Source: Cornus controversa
Taxonomy: Eukaryota > Streptophyta > Magnoliopsida > Cornales > Cornaceae
Length of the DNA stretch: 64,000 nt
NCBI GenBank assembly: GCA_026545225.1
Contig: CM048849.1
Span: 43,610,336 to 43,674,335 of the forward strand
Reading direction: 5' to 3'
Position 1 is the stretch's first letter, and each line of letters opens with the position of its first letter. The notes under the pieces were generated by a model that worked only from the letters and a program-made list of their open reading frames with translations, had not been told where the DNA came from and searched no databases. The translations under genes were made by a program, and so were the position numbers. Shown piece after piece: positions 1 through 13,300 of this stretch.

Positions 1-160
1 TTGGGGTGATCGGACCCGAGAACAGTGGGGTGATCGGACCGGAGGTCCGAGGGGTTCGGGGTTTGGGACATGGGTTCGTGTCGCATTCGGTCTCCGGTGA
101 GGATTTGAAACCTTTGGTTTTCTTCGCTACTTTGGTGTGTGCAGAAATGCAGCCCCCCAT
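1..160 (-). CDS. 5' end of a gene for a putative lipid-anchored MGGC protein (partial)
   Basis: Read on the minus strand, an open frame starts at an ATG at 160 and runs off the left edge without a stop, giving 53 residues. The product begins M-G-G-C-I-S-A, which fits the N-myristoylation consensus (Gly2, small residue at position 6); Cys4 is a candidate palmitoylation site. The residues after it are rich in Lys, Pro, Thr and Ser, with a repeated G-P-I-T-P. This stretch is clearly more GC-rich than the DNA upstream, as expected for coding sequence. A TATA box and a pyrimidine-rich leader lie in the right place upstream. I do not recognise the family. Several plant plasma-membrane adaptor families start MGxC, so membrane attachment is an inference from the motif. 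The rest of the gene lies outside the window. Confidence 0.6.
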   Translation of the reverse strand, partial: MGGCISAHTKVAKKTKGFKSSPETECDTNPCPKPRTPRTSGPITPLFSGPITP

Positions 161-390
161 GGGATCAATGAATTAATCTATTAATTTCTTGAAAATCCCA
201 TGGGAAGAGAGAAGAATCAAAATGGAATATATGTGTGTGTATATATGTGAAGAGAGAGAGAAGAGAGAGATAGAGAGATGGGAATGCTAAGTTGAAGGAA
301 GGGCTTGGAAGGTTGTCTGGTAATAACGGAAGATCCAGAATTTGAAAAGTAGTTATATGGTCTTGATAACATACGCGCCTTTTTATAAGG
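161..390 (-). promoter_or_regulatory. Core promoter and CT-rich 5' leader of the MGGC gene
   Basis: On the minus strand a TATAAAA box occupies 381-387, about 220 bases upstream of the ATG at 160. About 30 bases downstream, near 350, is the expected transcription start. The leader includes a CT-repeat tract at about 247-282 (GA repeats on the plus strand), a common feature of plant 5' leaders. The transcription start is inferred only from spacing. Confidence 0.45.
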
Positions 391-2635
391 GGATGTTTGG
401 ACACACTGCATATCTTTCCACCGGTATTGCCTTCCTCTTTGGATTGGTAAAATTTTAGTTTGGCAATATCACATGAAAAGAACTTTTATTTTGTGTAAAT
501 AACATCAAATGTCAGGAAAAAAAAAAATTAGATAAGTGAAGGCATATTTACACGTGAAGTAAAAAAAAAGTGTTTTTTTCCCTAAAATGAAAATTTGAAA
601 AATAATTACAGGATCACAAATTGCCCAGACCTTTTGACAAGCTACCGCTCAATTATTAAAAATATTACAATTTGCTCCTCTCCAAATGGAGGTATTTTGT
701 AACATTTTCAATAATTTCAAGGACAACTTGCAAAAATTTGTATAATTCATAGGAGTTATTTGCAAATAATTCTAATTTTGTGTACAAAATTACGTGCTCG
801 TACGCAATCTTTTTTAGTGTATCAGTTACACATGAACACATAATTGTGTGTACAAAATTATAAACAGGTGTGTAAAATAAGCACCAATGCCTAATTTTTG
901 CATAGATGATCATTGTACCACTTATGGTGCGCATATACTACCTTTGTGCATAAAATATATAATTTTTTTGCACTTGTACCAAAATAGTTACTACTTGTGC
1001 TAAATTTTGTGAATAAAATCATGGACAAGTAGGAGTAGTGATGGAACATTTTGGTCATTTCACATCAAAACACAAAAAAGGGCAAGATGGGATGAGATAA
1101 TGTTTTTGCAACTCATTGTAAAAAATTCTTTTTAAAAGTTTATTTTAGAGAAAGAAACATCTTTTAGTTTTATGTCAGTATGAATATGCCTTCAAAAGTT
1201 TTTTCAATTTTAAAATTTTGTATTTCGTTTGTCCCTCTAAGTCACTATAAGGTCAAAATTATTATTATTATTATTATTATCATATTGTGTGTGTCTGTAT
1301 AAGATCATTCGTTTTCTTTTGACTCTTTCTAAACCAGTCGTGTAATCTTTGCCATCTATACTTCCTTTATACCTAAATGACAGGCGATAAGCCGGAAGGG
1401 ACTTTATCTCTTATATATATATATATATATATACACACACATTTCATATTAAGAGATGTTTGATGAGTGCCCTCTCAAAAAAAAAAAAAGTGTTATCACA
1501 AATACAGTGATAACACATTTCAATTGAATTTATCACTGTATTTTTGTGATTCTAGCCTGTATTGAAAGATAGCTTATACATGATTATGATGAACCCATAT
1601 TGTTGTTTGTGGGCTTACGATCTAAAAAGAAAATAATCATTAGTTTTTCTGCATTCTATTGGTTTAAGGAATTGTCTATTTTGTGTCATTTTACCTGAAT
1701 TATATTTTAATAATAATAATAAAAAGAATGAGTAGTTTTCAAAAATAGTGTAAAAATAGTTGCCTTATCTAATTGCATAAGATTAGATAATAAGATCATG
1801 TTTGAATTGACTTTTGAAAAATAATTTTTTATTTTTCAAACTCAAAAACTATTTTAGAGAATTTGAAACACAACGAACCAAAAGTTCTATTAAACAAAAC
1901 CTATGACTACAACGAACTCTGCATGAAACAATTGAACACATCTATTCACACGTGAACTGTTGGGTTGTAGAGACATTTCACGTTGTAAAATTGTGAAGTA
2001 GTACAAAGAAATGGAAAATTTTAGAACATGGAAGAGTTTCTAGAAGTAGGTAAGTTGGGTTCTAGAGACCTTAGATGTGTGTGGCGGCAGTCAAAAGAAA
2101 GAGAGAGAAAGAAAGGAAAGAAAAAAAAGGAGAAAGAAAAAGAAAAGAAAAGAAAGAATGCAATAGGAAAAAAAGAAAAAAGTCACTCATGTGAAGACAA
2201 TACGTGTACAGAGAGAAAGAAAGAAGGAAAGAAAAAAGGTGGCAGACATGGAAAAAAAGGAAGAAGAAGAAAAAAAAGAAAGAAAGTAGAAGTTACAATT
2301 GTTAGGTGTGAATTTTTTTCGATTATTATTTGATGTGAAGTGTCTGAAGCGTAAGTTACATATATATAATGGTGGATTAATCCTATTTGCCAAAGGATTT
2401 TCAAGACTCCAATTCTATTTAGACAGAGAAAAAAAATCATATTTGCAATAAGATCTTCAATTTCGCTTGGACAAGGGAAAAAAAAGTTCTATTGTTTTCG
2501 ATACTCCAATTCAACTTGAAAAATAAGGCATCCTCTTTGCAATTGGATTTTCGCAAAGAAAAAAAATACTTTGTGAAAATTAAGTACTTCAAGTCCCGCT
2601 TTAGATACGTGATAAGCTCGATATAGCGCGAGACT
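391..2635. other. AT-rich intergenic DNA with microsatellites and a purine tract
   Basis: No gene is visible. The stretch holds an (ATT)n microsatellite at about 1258-1280, a (TA)n tract followed by (CA)n at about 1411-1440, and a long purine-rich GA/GGAAA tract at about 2094-2290. The open frame across the purine tract encodes almost only Lys, Glu and Arg and is low-complexity sequence, not a credible gene. Confidence 0.6.
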
Positions 2636-3745
2636 TGAAATGAGGGCAATTTGTAGACATTAAAAAATTATATGATGGACCCAAAATATAATTTGGACTT
2701 ATTTTCAGTTTAGCCCACTTTGAAATATGGTTCAATGAGTTAGATAATTCAAACACCTGACCCACCACAAATAAATGAATCATGAGCTTATCCAAATTGT
2801 CTAAGAAATCTAAACCCACTTAAAAATAGGTCAAATGAATAATTAAATATATATGTATATATATAATTATCATCAAAGATAATTATTATGTATATATTGG
2901 ATAATTATCACAATTATCATAAAATATAATTATAGAATAATTATTAGAAGAAAAGAAAGTTACAAATCTACTCCTCCAGTGAGCGTATAAATAAAGGTCC
3001 AAGGGTAGGGGGAGAGGAGGAGAAGACTTTGACAGAATACTGAAACTCTGTCAGACTCTGTCTACAATTAATACTTGAAACTCTGTCAGACTCTGTCTAC
3101 AATCAACACTTGAAACTCTGAAAACATACGTTCATCCAACCCTCAAAGCTTTGAAGAACAATAACAACAAGCACATTCAAAGTCGTGTCATTCTTCTTCC
3201 ACGATTCAACAAATTTAAAGAATCATCAACAAGACTGTTCGAGATCAAGCTTCTTCAGCCTTCGATCAGAAATTATCACCGATTTTCTTCAACAACAAAT
3301 ACTCGAAAAGGATTCTCAACAATCCGATTTAAGATCAAGCTCCAGTAGCCCTTGAATCGGAGAGGGAGACAACCAGAAGACTTAGAGAAAGTTGAAACTC
3401 TGTAGAATTATTCATTCAAAATCCAAAGCTCAAAAACATCTAAATCCTGAAGGAGAAGAACAACAATCACATCATCCACGTGTCATTTTTCACCAAAATT
3501 TTAATCTAGTTTAAGATTAGGCTCCAGCAATCCTTGAATTCAGATTACCAATGAGATCGAATCAGAGAAATTTATTTTTCTTTTGTGAAGATTTACAGAG
3601 ATTTGTAAACTATATTTCTTGAAATTAATATATTTGATATTTATTTGTCCACGTGTTTTGATCTTATTCTCAGACTTAAAACTTGTGTGTACACGAAGCT
3701 TGTCATAGATTTACACGATAAAGAAAGAAGTGGTATCAAACATGC
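2636..3745 (+). mobile_element. LTR-like remnant with promoter-like and priming-site-like sequences
   Basis: The layout resembles a plant LTR. It has an AT-rich body, a TATAAATA box at about 2987, then a purine-rich leader with a 35-bp tandem repeat, and at the right end a TGGTATCA string at 3731-3738 that matches the first bases of the initiator tRNA-Met priming site but diverges after them. I could not find a second LTR, a clear TG/CA boundary or a target duplication, so the limits are approximate and the class is unassigned. No retrotransposon coding sequence follows; a MITE lies next to it. Confidence 0.35.
3041..3120. repeat. 35-bp tandem repeat, about 2.3 copies
   Basis: Units start at 3041, 3076 and 3111 (the last is partial). 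Each begins TGAAACTCTG and continues through TCAGACTCTG. The two full units differ at about two positions. The repeat lies in the leader of the LTR-like remnant. Confidence 0.8.
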
Positions 3746-3769
3746 CATAACCCTTTCGTCACTTGTAAT

Positions 3770-4561
3770 CTAAGAAGCATGGACACGGGACACGAGTACG
3801 ACACGACACGACACGGACACGACAATACGACAAATTTAAAAAAAACAGGACATGGACACGTGTGAGGATACAACTAAAAAATAATATATTAATATATATT
3901 CAACAAGTTAACCAATATCCACAACACCATAAATCTAACAATAAAAAAAGAATAAATTACACAAATACTTCAATTTATTATCAAACAATTAATGTATTTT
4001 TAAAAAGGGTGTTCATTATATTCAAATTCACTACTAAAATCTTGCACATTACTCATTTTTCTAATAACAAATAAATAAATTTAAATACAAAATACCAAAT
4101 AAACCAACATGACTTTATGTTAAATAAAGTTCTATTGATTTTTTTTATTTTTTGTTTCTAAATTTATTATTTAGGAATTTTATCTAACTATTTTTTATTT
4201 TAGAAAATACTATATTTATAGATAAAATGGCATAATAGTCATATTAAATGGTATAGATGTCATTATAGTTATTTCAATGGATCAAGATATTAACTTTCAG
4301 AAGATGAGGGGCTGAAATGCTCAAACAAATAGTTGAAAGGGGTCTTTTGTAACTTTGAAAAAGTTTAGGGGTTTTTTTGCACTTTTAAAAATTACAAAAT
4401 GTACCCCGCCGTGTCCCGCGTGTGTTCAATCAATGTCCTCACCATGTCTCCCGCGTGTCCTAAAAAAAATTTCAGGACACTTCTAAGAAGTGTCCGACAC
4501 GAGTCCGAGGAGTGTCCGATACCGGCACGACACTCCTATACAATGTGTCCGTGCTTTCTAG
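3770..4561. mobile_element. 792-bp hAT-like MITE with 8-bp target duplication
   Basis: The ends are inverted repeats: CTAAGAAGCATGGACAC on the left matches the reverse complement of the right end, CTAGAAAGCACGGACAC, at 14 of 17 positions. The octamer CTTGTAAT lies exactly outside both ends (3762-3769 and 4562-4569), an 8-bp target duplication typical of the hAT superfamily. Subterminal zones are crowded with GACACG/CGTGTC repeats, while the middle is AT-rich and non-coding. There is no transposase, so it is a non-autonomous element. A duplication length of 9 bp, as in Mutator-like elements, is less likely because one base would not fit. Confidence 0.75.
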
Positions 4562-4569
4562 CTTGTAAT

Positions 4570-7500
4570 CCAACAATTCTTGAATTCAAAACGGAATGTG
4601 TTGAGAAGAATATATGCATATTGTATATATATTTTAAAATAAATAATATTATAAAAAATTAAAAATAGTGAGAAACTTCAGGTACATTTAATAGTAGTAT
4701 AAATAGGTATATAAATAAGAGGAGTACTGGGGACAGTCCTTAAGCGACTCTTTTCCACAACATCTTTATTGATTGGTGGAAACCAATAAGAATAATTAAT
4801 GTTTTTTTAAGTAATAATTGTCTTACTTTTTCATCCAAGAAAATGTCATTCTAATTTTAAGATATTTATACTAGTGTCATCAACAAACAAATAAAGCTAT
4901 TGTAACAAAAAAAATAATAATAATAATAATTTTTTATATTAATCTATATACTAATTATAATCATTTCCTATATAATTTTTTAAAATTTGTAATTAATTAG
5001 TATATAAAAATATGTTTTGAATCTTGGTTCCTAATTTAGATAAAAAAATATCTATTTTTTTTAAAAAATTGACGAACTACTTTATGACTACTATAGTTTT
5101 GTTTATTTGTTGATGACATTAGTGTAAATACCTTAAAACTAAAAGAGTATATTCTTAAATGAAAAAATAGGACATTTATTATACAAAAAGAAAATATTAA
5201 TTACTTTGATTGATTTTCACGGACGACTGTGAAAGGGTAATCTCTTAACTGAGTATCCAACTGGATTAATAAGGATGAGAATATTTGTATCTTTTAACTC
5301 GATCAATCTTTAAGTGTGGATTGAGTTTGAAAATACACGACTTTTTTGCTTTGCACTTTCGCTGAGTAGAACTTTGAAAATAGCGTGTCTGAGAAAATTA
5401 AACAGACTAATAGATAAATGCACAGTACTTGGATTGAAAGGTCTAGAATATCCAAGGTATATTCCATTAATTGATGACTTTGGAGATACATACCACACAA
5501 CTATAAAACCTTTTTGGTATTAAGGTACCGTAAATGAAAGCAACTAACTTTGGGAGATACTTTTTTATTTTATTTTTAAATGTTACAACATAAATCACGT
5601 TTGGTAATGAAATTTATATTTTTGAAAAAATAAAAGTGATTTTAGAATTTTAACAATTCTTAGACATAATTTGAAAGTTTTATAACAAAACTTTAAGTTT
5701 CAGTTTTATTTTTCAGTTCAAAATTTTATTTCTAATTTTTTCTTATAAAATACAATAAATAAAAATTTTGGTTACTCAAAAATATAAATATAATAAAATA
5801 AATTAAAATTTAATAGAAAAGAATAAAAAAAATTATAAAATACAATAAATGCAAAATTATAAGTAAATAAGAATAATTTTTCTTATAAAATACAATAAAA
5901 TAAGAGTTGTATATAAATACAAATATATTGAATATAAAAATATAAAAGAAAATAAAAAGAATATATATAATAATATATGACAACAACTAAAAACATGCCA
6001 ATGCATATAAATACATTTATTAATTAAAATAAACTAAAATAAAGTCCTAACAAATATAATTTCATAAGAAATAATATACATAAAATATCTACTATCACAT
6101 TTATGTTGATTAAAATGAGTTGGAAGTATATTACTCAAACACAATTTTTGTTTTTGAAAATTAATTTTGAGTTACCAAACATATTTTCACATTTTTGCTT
6201 TTAAAATTTTAACCGATAACATTACCAAACTTTTGATAGAAATGACAGTACAACAGGTTTCTACATTCTATTTTTTAAGAATTAGAAAATAAAATTCGAC
6301 AGCCTTACTAAACAGACTCTAAGCAATTGATTTTGCTTACATGAAAAAAAAACCAAAAAAACAATTGATTTTGACCGAAGGCCAGAAGGAACAAGACCTA
6401 ATGCTAAGACCAATTTATTATGCTTGGTACAGTTTTAGGAGCAAAATATTACTTAAAAAAAAAGAAAGAAAGGGAGAAATTCTTGAATAACCTGGGTACA
6501 TATTTTCAGAATATTCAATACTTTCTTAAAGAGAAAAAACAATAAAAAGGATAACTTAGTTTTTTATTATTATTATTTTTTATTGTTAGACGAAAACTTG
6601 AAAATGTTTGGAAAAGAACCTTGAGATGTTTGCCGAGAAAACTCTCTCTCCAAATATTTTCAAGGCTCCATCTGTTAATAAAAAATGTGTCACGTCATCA
6701 TTTATATTACTACTCAACGTGTTATGGTTTTGTAGTTAACTTCGTATAAAACAAGATAGTGTGTTTTTGTGTTTGTTGAATGAAGGCTTGGAGATACATG
6801 GAAATGAAAACTACTAGAGATGATTCATTTCAAAAAAAAAAAAAAAAAAAAAGGTCTAAAAGTTGTTTTATTTGCAAGAATATAAAAGTAAAATACGAGT
6901 AAAATTGTTTTATTTTATTCACTTGCATTTCAATTAGTTTCTCTAAAAAATGAAATGATATAATTTCCTTTGAAAAATATTCATATTCCACAATTATTTA
7001 AAAAAAAATACATCTTACACTTTAATTTTGACGAGAAATTGTTATTTTATTTATTAAAAAAAATTGAATAGAGTGTGAATATGGTGTTCCATGAATAACA
7101 ATATATTTCCTTCTGATTTTCCTAGTCCAACAATTTAGAGAGAAAGTCAATGATGACGATGATTTACGAAAAGTAACAGTAGACCTACTGTTTCCACGTG
7201 GTCAAGCTTGACGCACACTCTGTTCTACACCGAGGGAAGAAAGGACGGTGGCAGACCAACCCGCCGTTTCTTTTCCTCTTTCCCTCGACTTTCCACGACA
7301 CTACACAAGGATTAAGAGAAAGAAAGAGAAATAATCTCTAAACAGATGCCCTTCATTTTGACAAATTTACCAAAACAGCACTGTTATAACTCAAAACTCA
7401 TGATATATATATATATATATAAATATTCAGGGGTTAATTTCCTAAAATTTACTTCTATACTAATTTTTTAGAAAGAAAAAAAAACACTTATACTGCATTT

Positions 7501-8700
7501 GATAAGTACAAGGAAAAAAAATAGTCTTCTGGGTGCTCGCGTCACCGACACTTTATTTAGAATAATTATGGAGATTCGTTCAATAATTTTGAACAGACAC
7601 AAGTTTAATAGTAAAAACTTGCGTGTGTGCGAGACAGGGACGGAAAATGTCACCCCATTCCGTCATGTACTGTTATATTGTTAAAATACAATTTCATCCT
7701 TATAGCTTATGTTATATACAAAAATGCCTTTTAAATAAGTAAAATATTAATAACACTTAAATGTGATTATGTGTTTACTTTAGGATTACTGTTGATAGAA
7801 CATTGATTTATTTGATTGATTTGGTAAAATTGTGTAAATTTTGGAATAATATTTATTTAATTTATTTTCTTAAATTTGAGCTTTTAAAATTTGAGTAAGA
7901 ATTTAAATAGGTGAGGAAGGTGGGAGTAGTGAACTTAAATGAGAGTGACGAAGAGAGTTGTTTGCTAAATAGTATTGAGTAAGAACGAGATTTCTTCCGT
8001 TAAACAATGACGAAGACCGGGTAAGAACCCTTGTCTCAACCGGTTCCACGGTCATCCTTACTCTTAACCCACCATTTTTTCATTCCTCCAAATGTGAAAG
8101 GAAGAGAGATACAAGATATCACTTTTCCTTTTCCAATTACTAAATAATGGAAAGCGTCATATTTTCTATTCAATTCTACTCAATCAAACAAATCAATAGG
8201 GCGGATTCCCTTTCCTAAACTAGTCTCATATGTCCTTCGTTTCATTATTTTCACCCATTTATCCATCATTTTTATGGCACTAAAGCATTAAGCATCAAAA
8301 CTTTTACAAGATTTCTCTTTTATTGAGTTATTCTTAAAAAATAAATGATTAAAATAGACATTTTTTTAATCTAAAATTACTCTTTTAAATAATTACATAA
8401 AATAATATTTTTGTATGTTGAGTTAAAATTATGTACATATAAACTCTTCAAATTTCGTAATGACAGAATTTATGTAGTAAGCTAGTGGTTTACGTTTTTG
8501 AATTAATTGTAATAAATCTTTCTAAACCGCAGAAAATTTGCATATTTAATAAAAGTAGTATGTAAATTTATTATAGTTTATACAATTAATGTTAAAAGTA
8601 ATTTACTAATTTGATATATTTAACGGTCACTAAAGACAATTAGGTCATTGGTCCTTTTTGCAAACTTTCAAAAACTAATAGTAATTTTCTAATTCGGAAA
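4570..8700. other. Gene-poor AT-rich DNA
   Basis: I see no convincing gene or intact element. There are A/T homopolymer runs (poly-A at about 6833-6852), a TA microsatellite at about 7403-7420 and only short open frames with no recognisable domain. The stretch 7180-7310 is less AT-rich, with a CACGTG E/G-box at about 7195, but no promoter or gene can be tied to it. Confidence 0.5.
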
Positions 8701-8870
8701 GAATTTTGTGCAGTCACGGGGACAATATTGGAAGTTCGGAGCAGTTCAACTGTGCAAGTCTGGAACGAAGCTTCTCTCTCCTCCTCTGTATATTTGACTT
8801 CAAAAAATGCTCGGTCATGGCACGATATTTTCTCTGAAATTGCATGATTTGATCTTTGACTTTAGGCTCC

Positions 8871-10392
8871 TATAAAAAGGATAACAATTTCTTTGTTTTT
8901 GTATTCAGATTCCTGTGTTCTCTATGTTCAATTACTGCTATTGTTACTGTGGTATGTTCTATATTCTTTGCTCATATCAAATTTATTCTTAACTTGTCCG
9001 ATGCTATTATTGCTTATATTTGTTTCTGGGTTTGGTTGGTTTTTCTCTAATTTCCAAATTTTAATTTTTTTTGTCATTTGGGTTGGGATTGGGAAGGAGG
9101 TCAATTTTCTGGTTTTGTTTAGTGCTGGAAAGTATTGATATTGTTGCAACTCTCAAGGTCTTCTTCCTTCTTTTTTCCCCATTTATTTTGGTTGTTTGGT
9201 ATATTCTTGGGATTTTTTATTTTTATTTTGGGTAAGTTATATTCTTAGAATTTTGTTGTTTGGTTTTTTGTAGCTAAAAGTTTTCTTGTATTTATTACTC
9301 GATTTATTTCTTGGTTTCTGCCCAGGATGTAATTGGAGTTATGTGTTTGTTTTTCTTTTACTTGCATTATTGAAATTCTTTCATTGTGTTATTGTTAGTG
9401 CATCGAGGTCAAGATTTTCTTTTTCATTTTCCTTTCAGTGAAATCTTATTTGGTTTTCTGTTAGAGTTGTTTCTTGTATCGAAATTAGAAATACAGATGT
9501 TTGGTTTTCCTTGGGGCTTTGGGGTTTCTGGTCTACACTAATTGAATTGCTACATGGAGGCAGCTTATCAGCTGTAGAAGCAATTCAGTTTTGCAATTTA
9601 GTTTTGGACAGTTTGGATGCCTATTGGAAATTAGATGAGTTCACAATAAACTAGTGAATTGTGTTTCTGGTAGTCTCTTCACACTTCTTTATAACAACCA
9701 CATGTTGCAATTCCAATAAATTACCTCAATTCTAATTTATATTGGTTGTTGTAGTAATGTCACATTTGTACTATGAACTTGTACATCTTAGACAAAATGA
9801 TCTGATCAATTTCCATGGAACCCCCTATCAGCTTCTATCTCCTGCTATAAAATTGTTAATTGCTTACATTCATATCTGTATTTCTGATCACAGAACACTT
9901 GGTTCTCAAGGGTACTTGATTGCTTCTTATTATGTGTAACTCTGTTGTGTTTGTTGTGATTTACTCTGTTTTGTTCATTGTGATTTGTCATATGAGGCAT
10001 TTGTTGATCTTCTAGCATATTCAGCCATCTACTTATGCAATTATGATGATTTTTCCCTTTTGTTTTGTGGTAGTACATTTTTTGAATTTTTGTGGACCCC
10101 CTTTAGGATCATGAGGGGTTCAATTTGTCTCTAAAGAAGTCCTCTTATCATTTTCTTCTTTTCCCTGGCATCATTATGATCTCAGGAGTTTGACATCAGT
10201 TACTTAGTTTATTGTGACTCAGTCTCTATGTTTATGTGTTGTTGGGATTATATACTCCTGCAGGAAAATACTCTGTGTTTTAGTTGTTTAAGCATTGTTA
10301 GTGTTTCATTTGGCAATTAATTATTTGAAGTATTGGTATTGACAGGTTGTTCATATATCCAATAACTTTATATTCCCACGGATCAGGCTACA
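8871..10392 (+). promoter_or_regulatory. Likely promoter, 5' leader and leader intron of the methyltransferase gene
   Basis: TATAAAAAGG at 8871-8880 is a good TATA box on the gene's strand. About 1.5 kb separates it from the ATG at 10393, and that DNA is T-rich, as plant introns are. A plausible acceptor (GGATCAG) ends at 10386, six bases before the start codon, so most of the interval is probably an intron in the leader. Donor candidates lie near 8950 and 9155, and I cannot choose between them. Confidence 0.4.
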
Positions 10393-13300
10393 ATGCGTGC
10401 CCCATCACTGCTTGCACAATGCTTGCCTGGGTTGGTACTCAATGAGCGGGGAAGTCATAGCATTTCCACCATTTCTGAGAGAGAGATGCATCTCCTTTCA
10501 CCAGCTGTTGAGATTCTCCCATCGAAGGTAGAAATTCCATTTGCTTGTTAAGCTGCTTTCATGTTTAAATACTCGTGGAAATATTTTAGTTGAAGCTTCT
10601 GTTCTCTGTGAATTCAATATTGTTATAGAAATTCACTTGATCATCATTTCCCTTTTGCAGACAGCTAATCCTTACAAGTATGCTGGAGAGAATGTAGATA
10701 TGCAAGGACTCAATGTGTTCAAGGTATTTTAAGTCCATGCATTGATTTCTGCTGGTTGGTATATATATCTTGGTTGTTATACTAAAATCATTTATGGAGG
10801 CCCTGTTTACTTGTTACATTTCTCATGGATTAATGTCCAAGTATATTGACATGCCATTACTATTGGCACTGAAGGTGTCAGCAAAGAGTTAAAAGAAGAT
10901 TTTCCATGTTAATATGTCTTTTTTTTTTGTTTTGTTACTGGTGGGGTGGGGGGGAAGGGTGTTGTTCCACTCAAGTAGAATTTATCCTTTATGAGGGATA
11001 GATAATGTGGCAGAATTTGACCTAGCTACTATATATTGTTCTTTATAACATCAAAAAGTCAGCTATCGTAATTTTTAGAACCCATCAAGAAATCTGTGTA
11101 CGGTACGAATTTCGTAATGCAGATTTCTTTTGGTTCATGCTACAGGCTTATGTCATTTGATATATGTTAGAAATATTGAGAGAAAGATAAATGTATTTAA
11201 TTGAATTTATTTATATTGAATTGATATTGCCTTGATATCTGAACAATACATAAAAGCCTATTTATAGGCACATAATCTTGGAGGCCAAATAAACTTAGGA
11301 GACAAAAAATGCTAGTCTTAGATGGTTTAGGAAAGGGTATAAGAAATCCTAGGTGGTTTAGGATAAAACTAAAATATTAAGTAACATAATATTAAATATA
11401 TTATCTAACAGACCCCTCAAACTCAAGGTGGGTTATATGAAGCCAACTTGAGTTTGGAGCAAAATCTTGAATGCATGCAGTTTGATGGAAGTTAAGTGGA
11501 TCTTTTCATTGAAGACAACAAACAAAAGATGATAACGACATGGTTCAATCCACGACAATAATCATTCGATCCAGTCTAGAATAAACAATAAGAGAGCAAT
11601 CGATTCACGAGAGCAAATGAAGAACTTGTCAAAGAAAAGTGTCATGGCATCACATGCCAAAAAAATGGCTAAAAAATCTTCAAAGAACAAAACTCCTGTA
11701 GAACAAATTGACAGACAACAACAGTCACGTCACAAGAAGAGAGAGTTTCTTTGTGGTTGTGAAATGCAGATAGAAACTTGTTTATATGTATAAATGTAAG
11801 GCGGAAGCTATTTTCTATTAGAACATGAGAGTGGTATCCAACAGCACTCTCCCGCACGATGGCACTCAAGCGAATCGAACCCATGACCTCCTGGCTCTGA
11901 TACCACTTGTCGGATCTCAAGTTGCTATCTCACCTAAAACCAATTGGTGTTAAGGAAAACAAACTTCTAATCTTTTACGGGCTAACACACATTCTCTTAA
12001 GAGTGCCACGTGAACATTAGAACATGAGAGTGGTATCCAACAACCATATAAGTGTATTTATTTGCTTCCAATTAATTTTCTCCCTCCCTTCCTAAAATTG
12101 AGAGTTATAATTTGTTTCAAAATGAGTAAGGAGGAGAATCTGTATATGCAGTCTGTTCATGTAGTATATTGATGAATTAATGATGGGGAATTCCTAGAAT
12201 TTTTGTTTTAAGCTTATAAACTGGGCTTGTGATGTTGCATCTCATGAACTTTTTTTTTGTAAGATCAATAATATAATTGATGAACCATAGCTTCCCTTTC
12301 AGTTCAGTATCTGCTTTTCATATCATAGCCAAGGTAGTAAAATATAAATTCTTGTTTTTTCCTCGTGCAGGGAAGAGTTAGTGTTTCTGATATAATTGGG
12401 TTTACTGGTTCAGAAATGATTTCTTCAAAATCTGATGGTACGTAAGCCACCTTGCAATATTCTCTTCAAAATTAGTTGTTCATTTGATTAAGCAGTGGTC
12501 AAATAAGTGAATGTTATTGATTTCTTGAACCACTTCTACTCAATCTGAATATTTGAATTGTTAGCTACTTGTTTAATTAAATTTTAGTGCAAGAAGCTAA
12601 TTTGGTTCTGGTGCAGGATCTCTGAAATCTTGGGACAGCTCAATTGATCTTGTTAATGTCCTTAAGCATGAAATTCGTGATGGACAGTTGAGCTTTAGAG
12701 GGAGAAGGGTACTCGAGGTAATTCAGTATAAGGCTTCTATACATGTATGTGTATATATTGTTTCATTGAGATCCTTTTTGTGGTTGACCGTCTTTTACTT
12801 GTTGCATTTATGTTTGAAGCATAAAGGAATAGCTTAATGATTTTTAAGGCTCTTCTGCCACTTCTAATCCCAATAAAATTGACAAGGGTTTGCTTCAGGA
12901 ATCAGCATTTTCTTGTACATCTTTCCTTTATATATATACACACACACACACACACATACATATATCGTCGGAAGCATACAGATTCGTCCCTTATTTAAAA
13001 GAAATTTTTTTGGTTGTAAATAAAACAAAGAATTTTCTAGTTTCAGCTTAATTTATCTTCCTTTTTGCTATAGTTACATTTTTAAGTGGCAAAATTCTTT
13101 CACGAACCACTTTTCTATTTCTACATCGTTTTTCATATGTTATTATTAGTGATGAGTTGGCATGATTCTTCAGAAAATATAATAACTGCTCCAGCTCCAC
13201 TGCCTTTGAGATTCTTCTGCCAACCCGTGAGGGAAGGCAGTTCTCAGGGAAGTGAAATGTAAAAGATAATCAAATAATCATGTTTAGTACAGTCACATTC

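Noticed and set aside
2028..2333. 101-codon open frame on the plus strand
   Set aside because: It encodes a Lys/Glu/Arg run from a purine microsatellite, with no domain, promoter or splice context.
3041..3120. Possible CRISPR-like array
   Set aside because: Tandem repeat without spacers in plant DNA; simple tandem duplication.
4399..4662. 87-codon open frame
   Set aside because: It lies across the right end of the MITE and reads its GTGTCC repeats; not a gene.
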